Source: Cupriavidus campinensis
GTDB taxonomy: Bacteria > Pseudomonadota > Gammaproteobacteria > Burkholderiales > Burkholderiaceae
Reading direction: 5' to 3'
DNA: 64,000 bases
Assembly: GCF_905397395.1 (NCBI RefSeq)
Contig: NZ_CAJPVH010000014.1
Location: 43,143-107,142, forward strand
Part shown: one piece after another, positions 8,431 to 16,395 of the stretch
Layout: each line of letters opens with the position of its first letter
Numbering within the stretch: position 1 is the first letter of the stretch
Notes under the pieces: model-generated
What the model was told of the DNA's origin: nothing
Database searches by the model: none
The model's input: only the letters and a program-made list of their open reading frames with translations
Translations under genes and position numbers: made by a program

Positions 8431-9435
8431 ATGTCCAGCGCCCGTTGTCATTGGTTGACGCCCTTCGCCGCAGGACTCCTGTGGCTGGCACCCCTTGCCG
8501 CACATGGCCAGGAAGTGCTGCTGCTCGGCGGCTTCTACACCCACCCGCCAATCCAGGCCGACGACGACCGTAGCTACGCCTATGCCTACGTCTATCAGCA
8601 AAACCTGACGGAGCACTGGTACGCCAGCTATACCTACCTGAACGAGGGCCATATCACCGGCCATCACCGCGACGGGCACAGTGCCCAGCTCTGGTGGCGC
8701 TACCTCGCGCTGGACAGGCAGTTGGCGCTCTCGCTGGGCGCCGGCCCCTATCTCTATTTCGACACCACCAGCCACCAGCCCGATGGCAGCTACGAAAACC
8801 AGCACGGCGTCGGGGTGTTGGCCAGCGCGGCGGCCACCTGGTACGTCGGGGGCCCCTGGATGTTGCAGGTGCGCTTTAACCGGACGTGGCAGACCTCGGG
8901 CTTCCAGTCCAACACGCTCCTCCTTGGCGTGGGCTATCAGCTCGACCGCGACCACCTGCCAGGGCCCGTCGTGGGATCGGCTTCCCGCGGCAAAGACGCC
9001 ACGCCCAACGAACTGACCGTCCTGCTGGGTGGCGTTGTCGTCAACGACTTCGATTCGGACATGGTCTTTGGCGGTGCGCTCGAATATCGGCGCCAGCTTT
9101 GGCGTTATGTGGAAGGGACGGTCAGCTACCTCGACGAAGGCAGCGCCAACGCCGTCCGGCGCCGGGGCGTGGCATCGCAGGCCTGGGTATCCGGGGCCTT
9201 CCTGGGAGACCGGCTGACGCTGGGTTTCGGTGCCGGGCCTTACTACGCGACCAGCCTGCAGGTCAGCGGCCCCGGCGCGGACCCCTCGCCGTCCCATTGG
9301 GCCGGCCTGTTGACGCTGTCCACGAGCTACCGGGTCGGTGATCACTGGCTGGCACGCCTGTCATGGAACCGAACCCTGACCGGATACAACCGCGATACGG
9401 ACATGTTCCTCGCCGGGCTCGGCTACCGCTTCTGA
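8431..9435 (+). CDS. Outer-membrane beta-barrel protein made of two homologous halves
   Basis: 334 residues with a Sec signal peptide (about 1-26, ending AAHGQ). The mature protein alternates polar and hydrophobic residues, is rich in Tyr, Trp and Gly, and ends in LGYRF, the terminal Phe expected for BAM-dependent barrels. It is an internal duplication: residues about 28-186 and 193-334 align, for example SYTYLNEGH/VSYLDEGS, LALSLGAGPYLYFDT/LTLGFGAGPYYATS, and VRFNRTWQTSGFQSNTLLLG/LSWNRTLTGYNRDTDMFLAG. Each half could form a small 8-stranded barrel, or both could join into a 16-stranded one. No known porin or enzyme motif was recognised. It is flanked by a divergent reductase gene and a convergent LysR gene. 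A ribosome-binding site (GGCGGAGA) precedes the start. Confidence 0.75.
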   Translation: MSSARCHWLTPFAAGLLWLAPLAAHGQEVLLLGGFYTHPPIQADDDRSYAYAYVYQQNLTEHWYASYTYLNEGHITGHHRDGHSAQLWWRYLALDRQLALSLGAGPYLYFDTTSHQPDGSYENQHGVGVLASAAATWYVGGPWMLQVRFNRTWQTSGFQSNTLLLGVGYQLDRDHLPGPVVGSASRGKDATPNELTVLLGGVVVNDFDSDMVFGGALEYRRQLWRYVEGTVSYLDEGSANAVRRRGVASQAWVSGAFLGDRLTLGFGAGPYYATSLQVSGPGADPSPSHWAGLLTLSTSYRVGDHWLARLSWNRTLTGYNRDTDMFLAGLGYRF

Positions 9436-9497
9436 CGGCTTCTTATGGCTTCTGACTGTTCCTGACGGCGGCTGACGGCGGCTGACCGCCCCAACCA

Positions 9498-10394
9498 TCA
9501 TAGTGAACCCGCCACCTCGGCGACCAGGGTCCGCAGCCACATGTGCGCCGGGTCCTGCCGATAGCGCACGTGCCATGCCATGTGCAGCGGAAACGTTCCG
9601 AGGTCGACCGGCGCAGGCACTACTTTCAGGCGCGGGTCGTGGGCCAGGCGTCGGCAAATTAGTTGGGGGAGCGTAGCGCAGTAGTCGGTGGCCGCGACAA
9701 TCTCGGAGATGGTCGCGAAGTGCGTGACCGACACCACCACTTCACGCTTGAGCCCCTGACGGTCCAGGGCCTGGAAGAGGCCGGCGCGCAGGCGGCCCGG
9801 GGGCAGCACGTTGACGTGCTTCAGTCGCTCGTACTGCGCCTTCGTGATCCGGCTGTCGATCGTCGGATGATCAGCGCGCACCACGCAGGCCAGGCCATCG
9901 TCCGCAATGTGTTGTACGACGAGATTGTCTGGCGCATCGCTGATCCGGCCCAGCACCATCGCGGTGGTGCCTGAGGTCACGCCCGTCTCGGCGAGGTCGG
10001 TGCCGAAGGGCAGCGTGCGCAGTTGAATGCCTGGCGCGAGCACGCTCAGCCGGGCGACCAGCGCGGGCACCAGCACAAACTCCACGTAGCTGTTCGGGGC
10101 GATCGTGACGACCTCATCGGCGCGCGACGGGTCGAAGTCCCGCTGCCCCAGCACCACCGTGTCCATCGCAGCCAGCGCCTGGGTCAGCGCGGGTGCGAGT
10201 TGCTCGGCCTTCGCGGTGGGCCGCATGCCATAGCGCTCACGGATGAACAGCGGGTCCTGCAGCACGATGCGCAGGCGCGACAGTGCGTTGGAAAGCGCCG
10301 CTTGCGTCATGCCCAGGCGGTCGGCGGCGCGGGTCACGCTGCGCTCCTCCATCAGCGCCACGAAGATCGGCAACAGGTTCAGGTCGTACCGCAT
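9498..10394 (-). CDS. LysR-family transcriptional regulator (NodD/LeuO-like group)
   Basis: 298 residues starting MRYDLNLLPIFVALMEERS. The helix-turn-helix SVTRAADRLGMTQAALSNAL lies at about residues 18-37 and is followed by LSRLRIVLQDPLF, the linker helix. The phrase DPLFIRERYGMRPTAKA is typical of the NodD/LeuO branch of LysR proteins. The effector domain (residues 90-298) has no recognisable ligand. Another ATG lies seven codons upstream (10415); the one at 10394 is preferred because family members start with the RYDLNLL helix. The gene is divergent from an aldo-keto reductase with about 107 bases between them, which makes that gene its likely target. Confidence 0.88.
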   Translation of the reverse strand: MRYDLNLLPIFVALMEERSVTRAADRLGMTQAALSNALSRLRIVLQDPLFIRERYGMRPTAKAEQLAPALTQALAAMDTVVLGQRDFDPSRADEVVTIAPNSYVEFVLVPALVARLSVLAPGIQLRTLPFGTDLAETGVTSGTTAMVLGRISDAPDNLVVQHIADDGLACVVRADHPTIDSRITKAQYERLKHVNVLPPGRLRAGLFQALDRQGLKREVVVSVTHFATISEIVAATDYCATLPQLICRRLAHDPRLKVVPAPVDLGTFPLHMAWHVRYRQDPAHMWLRTLVAEVAGSL

Positions 10395-10501
10395 CCGGAC
10401 ATATATCGTCGTCAATAAAACTGAATTATAGGAAATAAATTGGATGAATCACTGGCTACCGCCGATCATTCGCTCATACCACCACCGAAACGGAGAGCAC
10501 C

Positions 10502-11515
10502 ATGTCCCTCAAGAACCTCATCCCCGGCCACCTGGGCTTCGGCACCGCACCGCTGGGCAACATGTTCCGCGCCATTCCCGAAGCCGAGGCGCAGGCGACC
10601 GTCGATGCCGCCTGGCAGGACGGCATCCGCTTCTTCGACACCGCGCCGTTCTACGGCGCCGGCCTGGCGGAAGCGCGCCTGGGCGACGCGCTGGCCGGCC
10701 GCGACCGCGACAGCGTCGTGCTGGCCACCAAGGTCGGGCGCCTGGTCCTGGACGAGGTGGAGGACGTCACCGCCCGTGACCTGGGCGAGAAGGGCGACGT
10801 GTTCCGGCACGGCCGCGCCAACCGGATCGTCAACGACTACTCCGAGGCGGCGACGCTGCGCTCGATCGAGGACAGCCTGCAGCGCCTGAAGACCGACCGG
10901 CTCGACATCGTGTGGGTGCACGATGTTGCGCAGGACTTCTACGGTGACGAGTGGCTCGGCGTGTTCGAGACCGCACGCAAGGGGGCCTTCAAGGCGCTGG
11001 ACCGGCTGCGTGACGAAGGCGTGATCCGCGCCTGGGGACTGGGCGTGAACCGGGTCGAGCCCATTGAGCTGCTGCTCGACCTGCAGGGCCCGCGGCCGGA
11101 CGGCTTCCTGCTCGCCGGCCGCTACACGCTGCTGGACCATTCGCGGGCCCTGCAGCGGGTGATGCCGCAGGTGGCCGCCCGCGGCCTGGGCATCGTGGTC
11201 GGCGGACCCTACAGCTCCGGCGCGCTGGTCGGCGGCCCCAACTTCGAGTACGCCCCGGCGACGCCGGCGATCCTGGACCGGGTGCAGGCGATCAAGGCAA
11301 TCGCCGATCGCCACGGCGTGACCATGAAGGCGGCCGGCCTGCAGTTCTCGCTGGCTCATCCGGCCGTGGCAGCCGTGATCCCCGGCGCCAGCCGGCCGGA
11401 ACGCATCGCCGAAGACCGCGCCGCTTTGGCGGCCCAGGTGCCGGCCGACTTCTGGCGCGAACTGCGCCAGGCCGGACTGGTGCATCCGGATGCACCGCTG
11501 CCGCATGGCGTCTGA
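10502..11515 (+). CDS. Aldo-keto reductase
   Basis: 337 residues, a TIM-barrel NADPH-dependent oxidoreductase. The AKR catalytic tetrad can be placed: Asp46 and Tyr51 in RFFDTAPFYGAG, the Lys in VVLATKVGR and the His in LDIVWVHDV. The general look (MSLKNLIPGHLGFGTAPLGN, then a dehydrogenase-like GVNRVEPIELLL strand) resembles the D-threo-aldose/L-fucose dehydrogenase and pyridoxal dehydrogenase group rather than aldose reductases. The precise substrate is not predictable. The ribosome-binding site is GGAGAG just before the ATG. It is followed 35 bases later by an MFS transporter gene, and a divergent LysR gene lies upstream. Reductase, exporter and regulator look like one small detoxification or sugar-derivative unit. 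Confidence 0.88.
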   Translation: MSLKNLIPGHLGFGTAPLGNMFRAIPEAEAQATVDAAWQDGIRFFDTAPFYGAGLAEARLGDALAGRDRDSVVLATKVGRLVLDEVEDVTARDLGEKGDVFRHGRANRIVNDYSEAATLRSIEDSLQRLKTDRLDIVWVHDVAQDFYGDEWLGVFETARKGAFKALDRLRDEGVIRAWGLGVNRVEPIELLLDLQGPRPDGFLLAGRYTLLDHSRALQRVMPQVAARGLGIVVGGPYSSGALVGGPNFEYAPATPAILDRVQAIKAIADRHGVTMKAAGLQFSLAHPAVAAVIPGASRPERIAEDRAALAAQVPADFWRELRQAGLVHPDAPLPHGV

Positions 11516-11550
11516 CACCCTGTCTTGAACCACCGCCCGGGAGAACCGCC

Positions 11551-12800
11551 ATGCACAACCAAGCCTACGAACCCCAGTGCAACTCGACGAAGACGCACTG
11601 CACCGACGCCCGCCAGATCAGCCGCAGGACCTTGACGCTGCTGGCACTGGCACTCGGCACCTTCTCGATCGGTACGTCCGAATTCGCCAGCATGGGCCTG
11701 CTCCAGCAGTTTGCCGCGGGCCTGGAACTCGACCTGACCACCGCCACGCACGCCATCGAGGCCTATGCCCTGGGCGTGGTGCTGGGCGGCCCCGCCGTCA
11801 CGATCCTGGCCGCCAAGCTGAACCGCAAGCACCTGTTGCTGGCCTTGATGGGGGTCTTCGTGCTGGGCAATGTGCTGTCGTCGGTGGCAACCGGCCTGGT
11901 CAGCTTCACGCTGGCGCGCTTCCTGAGCGGCATTCCGCAAGGGGCCTACTTCGGCGCGGGCGCCGTGGTGGCCTCCTACATCGTCGGGCCGGGTCAGGGT
12001 GGGCGGGCCTTTGCGCTGGTGATGACGGGCCTGACCGTCGCCACCATCGTGGGGTCGCCGCTGGCCACGCTGATGGGCCAGACCCTTGGCTGGCGCAATG
12101 CCTATCTGGCCGTGTCGGCACTGGGCCTGTTGTCGCTGGTGGCGCTATGGGCCTGGGTGCCGCGCTCCAGCGCGCTGGACGGCGGGCCGGTGCTGCAGGA
12201 GCTTCGGGCCCTGAACCGCCCGGCCGTCTGGGCGATGGTGGCCGTGGCCGCCCTGGGCGTGGCCAGCATCTTCGCCGTCTACACCTTTATTGGCCCCTTC
12301 GTCACCGACGGCGCCCGGCTCGGCGAGCACTGGATTCCGATTGCGCTGGCCCTCTTCGGCGTCGGCATGACGCTGGGCAACGTCCTCGGTGGCTGGCTGG
12401 CCGACCGTCATCCCACGCGGGGCGTGGCAGCCGGCTTCGGCAGCGCGCTGGTCGCCATGGCGCTGCTGGCGATGGGCGGCCAGAACGCCGGTGTCCTGAT
12501 GGCGGGCCTGTTTGCGGTGGGCGCAACGATGATGGTGGCGATCCCGACCATCCAGGTCCGGCTCACCCAGGCCGCTCCGGATGCGCCGACGCTGATGGGC
12601 GCAATGAACCTGGCGCGCTCAACGTGGCCAACGCCATTGGCGCGTGGACGGGCGGGCAGGCCATCGCGCAGGGCCACGGGCTGCTGTCAGCCGTGTGGGC
12701 CGGCTCTGCCCTGACGCTGGCCGGTCTTGTGTGGTTCCTGCGGATTTCCCGCAAGCAATCTCACCAAACGATTGACGCCACTACGCAGGCCGTATCGTAA
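11551..12800 (+). pseudogene. MFS transporter (AraJ/NepI-like DHA1 exporter) with a single-base frameshift
   Basis: The frame from 11551 encodes a 12-helix MFS exporter: GTFSIGTSEFASMGLL in helix 1, LNRKHLLLALM, FLSGIPQGAYFGAG, and GWLADRHPTRG in the second half. At about 12613 homology leaves this frame. It continues in the frame one base earlier as ALNVANAIGAWTGGQAIAQG to a stop at 12800, matching the expected last two helices. A related intact exporter in this window (29094-30353) has ALNHSAFNLANALGAWLGG at the same place, confirming that one base is missing in TGGCGCGCTC. The original frame instead runs into an unrelated Arg-rich tail and stops at 12714. It could be a real mutation or a sequencing error. 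The 3' end overlaps the convergent RidA gene by 20 bases. Confidence 0.8.
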
Positions 12801-13257
12801 AAATAAAATCCACTTCTATCGACGCGCCTTTTGGCAATTGCAGTACACCAACAGACGAGCGAGTGTGTATGCCGACGTCGCCCAGCACCGAATACAGGAC
12901 GTCGGATGCGCCGTCGGCCACTTCGCTCTGCATCGTGAAGTCTGGCGCGCTGCGCACAAATACGGTGATGCGCGGCACCGCCTGGATGGCGTCGAGCGTT
13001 CCGCAGCTTTTTTTGATGAGGGACAGGGCACGCAGCGTCGAAGTCCCTGCTGCACGGCGCGCCTCGTCGAGCGAAATGGATTCGCCCACTACGCCAACGA
13101 AGCGCACCGTTTCTCCAACTCGCGGGATTTGGCCAGCAACGTAGGCTACGTTGCCATCAACCAAAACAGGTGTGTACTTTCCACCGATCTTGATTTCCTC
13201 GTCCGGATCAAATCCGAATTCCGCCGCGATCTGCCGCAGCTTGTCATCTCTTGTCAT
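12781..13257 (-). CDS. RidA/YjgF/YER057c family protein
   Basis: 158 residues. The core has the family features NVAYVAGQIPRVGE, SLIKKSCGTLDAIQAVPRIT and, near the end, THTRSSVGVLQLPKGASIEVDF in the form HTRSSVGVLQLPKG, with the conserved Arg that binds the carboxylate of imine substrates. RidA proteins hydrolyse reactive enamines and imines formed by PLP or flavin enzymes; related groups work in aromatic degradation pathways. It is longer than canonical RidA (about 128) through an N-terminal extension (DDKLRQIAAEFGFDPDEE). Its start lies 14 bases inside the preceding monooxygenase gene, so the two are translationally coupled. It is the last gene of the ArsR-quinone reductase operon. Confidence 0.88.
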   Translation of the reverse strand: MTRDDKLRQIAAEFGFDPDEEIKIGGKYTPVLVDGNVAYVAGQIPRVGETVRFVGVVGESISLDEARRAAGTSTLRALSLIKKSCGTLDAIQAVPRITVFVRSAPDFTMQSEVADGASDVLYSVLGDVGIHTRSSVGVLQLPKGASIEVDFIFTIRPA

Positions 13258-13624
13258 AGGCACCTTCACCGACGCTGTCGAAAGGGTAAAGCGTAATCGA
13301 TTGCGCTGCGTTTGTCTGAGACGACGCTTGGTCCCCACCCCTCTCTGCAACGTGATAGACCGTCGGCTCTCCCGCCAGGTATGCCTCCAACCCGGCCATG
13401 AACGTCTGATGGTCTTCGCTCGGTTCGAAACCCAGCCGATGATCCTCGAGCGAGGACCATCGTACGATGAGGTTGAAGACTTCGGGCGTTTCAATGCCCT
13501 GTGCAAGCAGATGGCCGCCATAGCCCTTCGCCCGGGCGAGCAGCGGCGCGACCCTGGCGAACGCATCGGTAAACGTGTCGAGGTGTTCCTTGCGGACGGG
13601 CAGCAGGGCAATTTCGTAGATCAT
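13244..13624 (-). CDS. Antibiotic biosynthesis monooxygenase (ABM) domain protein
   Basis: 126 residues, a single dimeric alpha-beta barrel. The start MIYEIALLPVRKEHLDTFTDAF is the first strand and helix; GHLLAQGIETPEVFNLIVRW and SEDHQTFMAGLEAYL follow. The family includes quinol monooxygenases such as YgiN, which act on hydroxyquinones, and haem-free oxygenases of polyketide biosynthesis. Placement between a quinone oxidoreductase and a RidA protein suggests that it handles a quinone-like or enamine product. This is inference. It follows the quinone reductase by 17 bases and overlaps the RidA start by 14. Confidence 0.8.
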   Translation of the reverse strand: MIYEIALLPVRKEHLDTFTDAFARVAPLLARAKGYGGHLLAQGIETPEVFNLIVRWSSLEDHRLGFEPSEDHQTFMAGLEAYLAGEPTVYHVAERGGDQASSQTNAAQSITLYPFDSVGEGAYDKR

Positions 13625-13641
13625 GCTGTTCCTTCAATGGC

Positions 13642-14631
13642 TCAGGCGTTTGCACGGTCGCGCTGCGCCAGCGGCCCAACCGCAATCGCGATCTTTCCCT
13701 GCAGGCCGTTGTCGGAACGCTCGAGTCGGGCGTGGGCGAGGGGGATGTCGGCGAGGGAATAGACAGCGCCGACGTGCGGCCGCAGTTGGCCGCGCTCGAC
13801 CAATGCGCTCAGTTCATCGAGCTTGCCGCGGTTCTGTCGTGTGAACACGAAGTGGTAGCTCGCGTTCTTGCCCCATGCCTGTATCACGTTCTGCGGCTGC
13901 GCGGTATCGACGATCGAGACAACGCGGCCGAGCTGGGCGAGGGCGTCGGGGCTGCGGGACAGCGTGTTGCCGCCGACGGTGTCGAGCACGACATCGACGC
14001 CTTGGCCGCCTGTCTCGCGCAGGATCGCGTCGACGTAATCCTCTTTCCGATAGTCGATGACCACGTCGGCCCCCAGGCGTCTTGCGAACTCGAAGTTGGC
14101 ATCGCGTACGGTCGTGAATACCCGGGCGCCCATCGCTTTCGCGACCTGGATCGCGATATGGCCGACGCCGCCCGCCCCGCCGTGGATCAGGATGCTTTCT
14201 CCCACGCGCAGCGCCGCACGCGCGCCCAGCGCTTCCCACACCGTTCCGCCAACGAGGCTCAGGCTTGCCGCTTCGAGGTGGCTCAGGGACGCAGGCTTCT
14301 TCCCGACGATGTTCTCGGATGCAACGTGGTATTCGGCATAGCTTCCGGGGCCGTCGAAGATCTGCGGGGTGTACCAGACTTCGTCGCCGGGGGTGAAGGC
14401 CGTCACGCCGGGGCCGATGGCTTCGACGACGCCAGAGACGTCGTGGCCGGTAATGGCGGGCAGCGGCACCAGGTCGGCGTAGTCACCGCGCCGGACCTGA
14501 TAGTCCAGGGGATTGATCGAGGTGGCCTCGACCCGGACCAGGACTTGTCCCGCCTGAGGCGCGGGCTTGGGTACGTCCCAAAGTGCGAACGCGTCAGGGC
14601 CGCCGAATGTTTTCAGTACCAGTGCTTTCAT
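13642..14631 (-). CDS. Zinc-independent quinone oxidoreductase (MDR superfamily)
   Basis: 329 residues. The N-terminal GroES-like domain starts [21 protein letters not shown]. The Rossmann fold has the NADPH loop [19 protein letters not shown] at about residues 152-170, then [17 protein letters not shown] and [10 protein letters not shown]. The zinc ligands of true alcohol dehydrogenases are absent, which places it with QOR-type NADPH:quinone or enoyl reductases. A ribosome-binding site (GGAG) precedes the ATG. Upstream, in the 81-base gap to arsR, is a second copy of the ATATCG-N8-CGATAT operator also found in front of arsR, so this gene very likely has its own ArsR-controlled promoter. Confidence 0.88.
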   Translation of the reverse strand: MKALVLKTFGGPDAFALWDVPKPAPQAGQVLVRVEATSINPLDYQVRRGDYADLVPLPAITGHDVSGVVEAIGPGVTAFTPGDEVWYTPQIFDGPGSYAEYHVASENIVGKKPASLSHLEAASLSLVGGTVWEALGARAALRVGESILIHGGAGGVGHIAIQVAKAMGARVFTTVRDANFEFARRLGADVVIDYRKEDYVDAILRETGGQGVDVVLDTVGGNTLSRSPDALAQLGRVVSIVDTAQPQNVIQAWGKNASYHFVFTRQNRGKLDELSALVERGQLRPHVGAVYSLADIPLAHARLERSDNGLQGKIAIAVGPLAQRDRANA

Positions 14632-14663
14632 TGCGTTTCTCCGGTGTGTTTCGATAAAAAGGG

Positions 14664-14683
14664 ATATCGGGAAATATCGATAT
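14664..14683. promoter_or_regulatory. ArsR operator copy 2, in front of the quinone reductase gene
   Basis: ATATCG (14664-14669), eight bases, then CGATAT (14678-14683). This has the same arms and the same spacing as the site upstream of arsR at 15025-15044, while the middle eight bases differ. It is 33 bases from the quinone reductase ATG. On the minus strand TTGCCT, 17 bases and TTATAT form a weak promoter whose -10 overlaps the site. Confidence 0.7.
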
Positions 14684-14712
14684 AAAGAGGCAAAAAACAG
14701 GCAGGCAAAAAA

Positions 14713-15015
14713 TCAAAGCTCCTTCCCGATGAGCTGGGTGAGAGCGCTGATGGCTGCTTCGTTCCGCTTGTAGTAGGTCCACTGTCCGATGCGCCGGACC
14801 TCGACCAGGCCCGCGCGTTGCAGGGTGGCAAGGTAATCCGACACCGTTGATTGCGACAGCCCGACCCCTTCCTGGATGCTGCTCACGCAAACGCCCACCG
14901 TGTGAACATCGCCCTCATCCTGGGGCGGGAAGTGCTTCACGGGGTCTTTCAGGCCGCGCAGGATCTCGAGCCGAGTCCGGTTCGAGAGGGCTTTGAAAAT
15001 TTCGAGCAGGTCCAT
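14713..15015 (-). CDS. ArsR-family transcriptional repressor
   Basis: 100 residues, one winged helix. It opens with MDLLEIFKALSNRTRLEILRGL, the ArsR helix pair; the recognition helix is LSQSTVSDYLATLQRAGLVE and the wing is VRRIGQWTYYKRN. The ELCVCDL-type metal site of ArsR/SmtB is replaced by HTVGVCVSSIQEG with a single Cys. A classical metal sensor is unlikely; a thiol-redox or ligand-responsive repressor is more plausible. The gene has a consensus promoter overlapped by a palindromic operator immediately upstream. A second operator precedes the next gene, so it probably represses itself and the quinone reductase-ABM-RidA genes. Confidence 0.9.
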   Translation of the reverse strand: MDLLEIFKALSNRTRLEILRGLKDPVKHFPPQDEGDVHTVGVCVSSIQEGVGLSQSTVSDYLATLQRAGLVEVRRIGQWTYYKRNEAAISALTQLIGKEL

Positions 15016-15021
15016 GACGGC

Positions 15022-15049
15022 ATTATATCGGCATTTCTCGATATGTCAA
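15022..15049 (-). promoter_or_regulatory. Consensus promoter of arsR with operator copy 1
   Basis: On the minus strand TTGACA (15049-15044) and TATAAT (15027-15022) are separated by 16 bases, a perfect sigma70 match. The operator ATATCG-N8-CGATAT (15025-15044) fills the spacer and overlaps both hexamers. The -10 ends only 6 bases before the arsR ATG, so transcription should start at or next to the start codon, giving a leaderless mRNA. Confidence 0.85.
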
Positions 15050-15106
15050 TGAAGGGTGCAGCCGGTGCCTGCTTCACCGCATTCGTCGTGCTGGGGCGGC
15101 CCGCCC

Positions 15107-15748
15107 TCAGCCCTCAACTTGCTCGCCGTTCTCCTCCGCACCCTCCTCCGCACCCTCCCCAAACCCCAACCAAACCACATGCCCGCGCACGTCCTCGGGC
15201 CATCCGGCGATCAACTCCCCCAAGCGGCCCCGCTCATCCGCAAACAGCGCCCGTGCCGCCTCCTCAAAACCCGGGAGATCCCCGGCCATTGCCGACATGA
15301 AGTGATACGCCCGCTCCCGTGCCGCGCGGCGATTGTCGCCATGCGCATTCGCGCGGCGTGCCTCTTCCACGAGCTTTCGCAGCGCCACGGATGCCCCGCC
15401 CGGCTGCTGGGCCAGCCAGTCCCAATGACGCGGCAATAGCGTGACCTCGCGCGCCACGACGCCGAGTTTCGGGCGGCCCCTGCCGCGCGGCGTGTCCGGG
15501 GTGTCGTCCTGATCGGCGGCGGCATCCCCGCCCTCCGGCTGGAACCGGGCGACGATCTCCGCATCGCTGCCGCGTGTGTCGATGTCGATGGTGCGCCCGG
15601 TGGCGTTGTCGAAGACCAGCACCGGGCCGCTGGCTTTCCCTTCCATTGCGCGCCTGACCGCCAGTGCGACCACGCCGAGCGGGCCGGAGGCGAGGCGTCG
15701 ATGGCCCTCGAAGGCGATATGGGACGGAAGGATTTCAGTTGGATTCAT
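15107..15748 (-). CDS. DUF2239 family protein, possible ribbon-helix-helix regulator
   Basis: 213 residues, matching the DUF2239 family. The N-terminal half (FEGHRRLASGPLGVVALAVRR, then GPVLVFDNATGRTIDID) is a small alpha/beta domain. After an acidic, Pro-rich linker comes RGRGRPKLGVVAREVTLLPRHW and WDWLAQQPGGASVALRKLVEEAR (residues about 88-131). This reads like a ribbon-helix-helix DNA-binding unit: a beta-strand, helix, GGAS turn and second helix. The C-terminal part is helical. The family has no established function. The start follows an AAGGGG ribosome-binding site. The promoter is enclosed by two palindromic elements, which fits autoregulation. The DNA-binding idea is my inference from sequence pattern. 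Confidence 0.8.
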   Translation of the reverse strand: MNPTEILPSHIAFEGHRRLASGPLGVVALAVRRAMEGKASGPVLVFDNATGRTIDIDTRGSDAEIVARFQPEGGDAAADQDDTPDTPRGRGRPKLGVVAREVTLLPRHWDWLAQQPGGASVALRKLVEEARRANAHGDNRRAARERAYHFMSAMAGDLPGFEEAARALFADERGRLGELIAGWPEDVRGHVVWLGFGEGAEEGAEENGEQVEG

Positions 15749-15772
15749 GGTTTGCCCCTTGGTGATGGCCGC

Positions 15773-15820
15773 AATTTATACCCGGATAAAATTAAAGTCA
15801 ATATTACCCGGGTATAAATT
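15773..15820 (-). promoter_or_regulatory. DUF2239 promoter flanked by a 13-bp inverted repeat
   Basis: AATTTATACCCGG (15773-15785) and CCGGGTATAAATT (15808-15820) are perfect inverted copies 22 bases apart. Each also forms its own near-palindrome (TTTATACCCGGATAAA and TTACCCGGGTATAA). On the minus strand TTGACT (15801-15796) and TATAAA (15780-15775) lie between or inside them with 15-base spacing, so one site abuts the -35 and the other covers the -10. The layout is typical of a repressor-controlled promoter. Confidence 0.75.
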
Positions 15821-15912
15821 TGCCGCACCCCGCCATGGAATAACCGCCGGGTGCCCTGCGTTTACCGGGCATGTGGCCTCGCGTGAGGCCGCCGCCCTTC
15901 GCGAGGAGCCCC

Positions 15913-16383
15913 GTGCCCAGTCTTCCACGATCACCAAGATCCACCCTCCGGTTTGTCCTGCCGCTATTGGCCGCCCTTGCGCTGCCCGCCGTCGCGGCGC
16001 CGCCCGCCGGCCCTGACGGCGCCGCGTTCCTGGCGGAGAGCGATGCCGCCATGACGAAGATGATGGACGACATGGCGGTCAAGCCCAGCGGCAACGTCGA
16101 CGAGGATTTCGTCGCGATGATGATTCCCCACCATCAGGGCGCCATCGACATGGCCATGGCCGAACTGCGCCACGGCAAGAACGAGCAGCTCCGGCGCATC
16201 GCGCAGGAAATCATCGTCGACCAGTTGCAGGAGATTGCCGCGATGCGGCTGGCGCTGGGGCAGCCCCTCCCGCCTTCCACGCCGGCGCCTACCCGGCCCG
16301 ATCCGGTCCAACCAACGACCCAACCGACGACCCAACCGGCGACCCAACCGACTCCCCCCAACCATTCCGCTCACGCGCACTGA
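15913..16383 (+). CDS. DUF305 family protein
   Basis: A 156-residue secreted protein from the GTG at 15913, which has a GAGGAG ribosome-binding site 4 bases upstream; an ATG at 15871 is possible but adds a Pro/Arg-rich extension. The signal peptide ends near ALPAVAA. The DUF305 core has FVAMMIPHHQGAIDMAMAEL, with the paired His residues of this ferritin-like four-helix family, often found beside copper-resistance genes. The C-terminal tail is a run of QPTT-type repeats ending in NHSAHAH, a His-rich end that might bind metal. The propeller-protein gene follows after 12 bases and is surely co-transcribed. Confidence 0.85.
   Translation: MPSLPRSPRSTLRFVLPLLAALALPAVAAPPAGPDGAAFLAESDAAMTKMMDDMAVKPSGNVDEDFVAMMIPHHQGAIDMAMAELRHGKNEQLRRIAQEIIVDQLQEIAAMRLALGQPLPPSTPAPTRPDPVQPTTQPTTQPATQPTPPNHSAHAH
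16308..16355 (+). repeat. 12-bp tandem repeat encoding QPTT units in the DUF305 gene
   Basis: Four 12-bp units of the form CCAACCGACGAC (16308-16319, 16320-16331, 16332-16343, 16344-16355) encode QPTT, QPTT, QPAT and QPTP. Unit length keeps the frame, so copy number can change without breaking the protein. Confidence 0.85.
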
Positions 16384-16395
16384 ATCGCCCCGACC

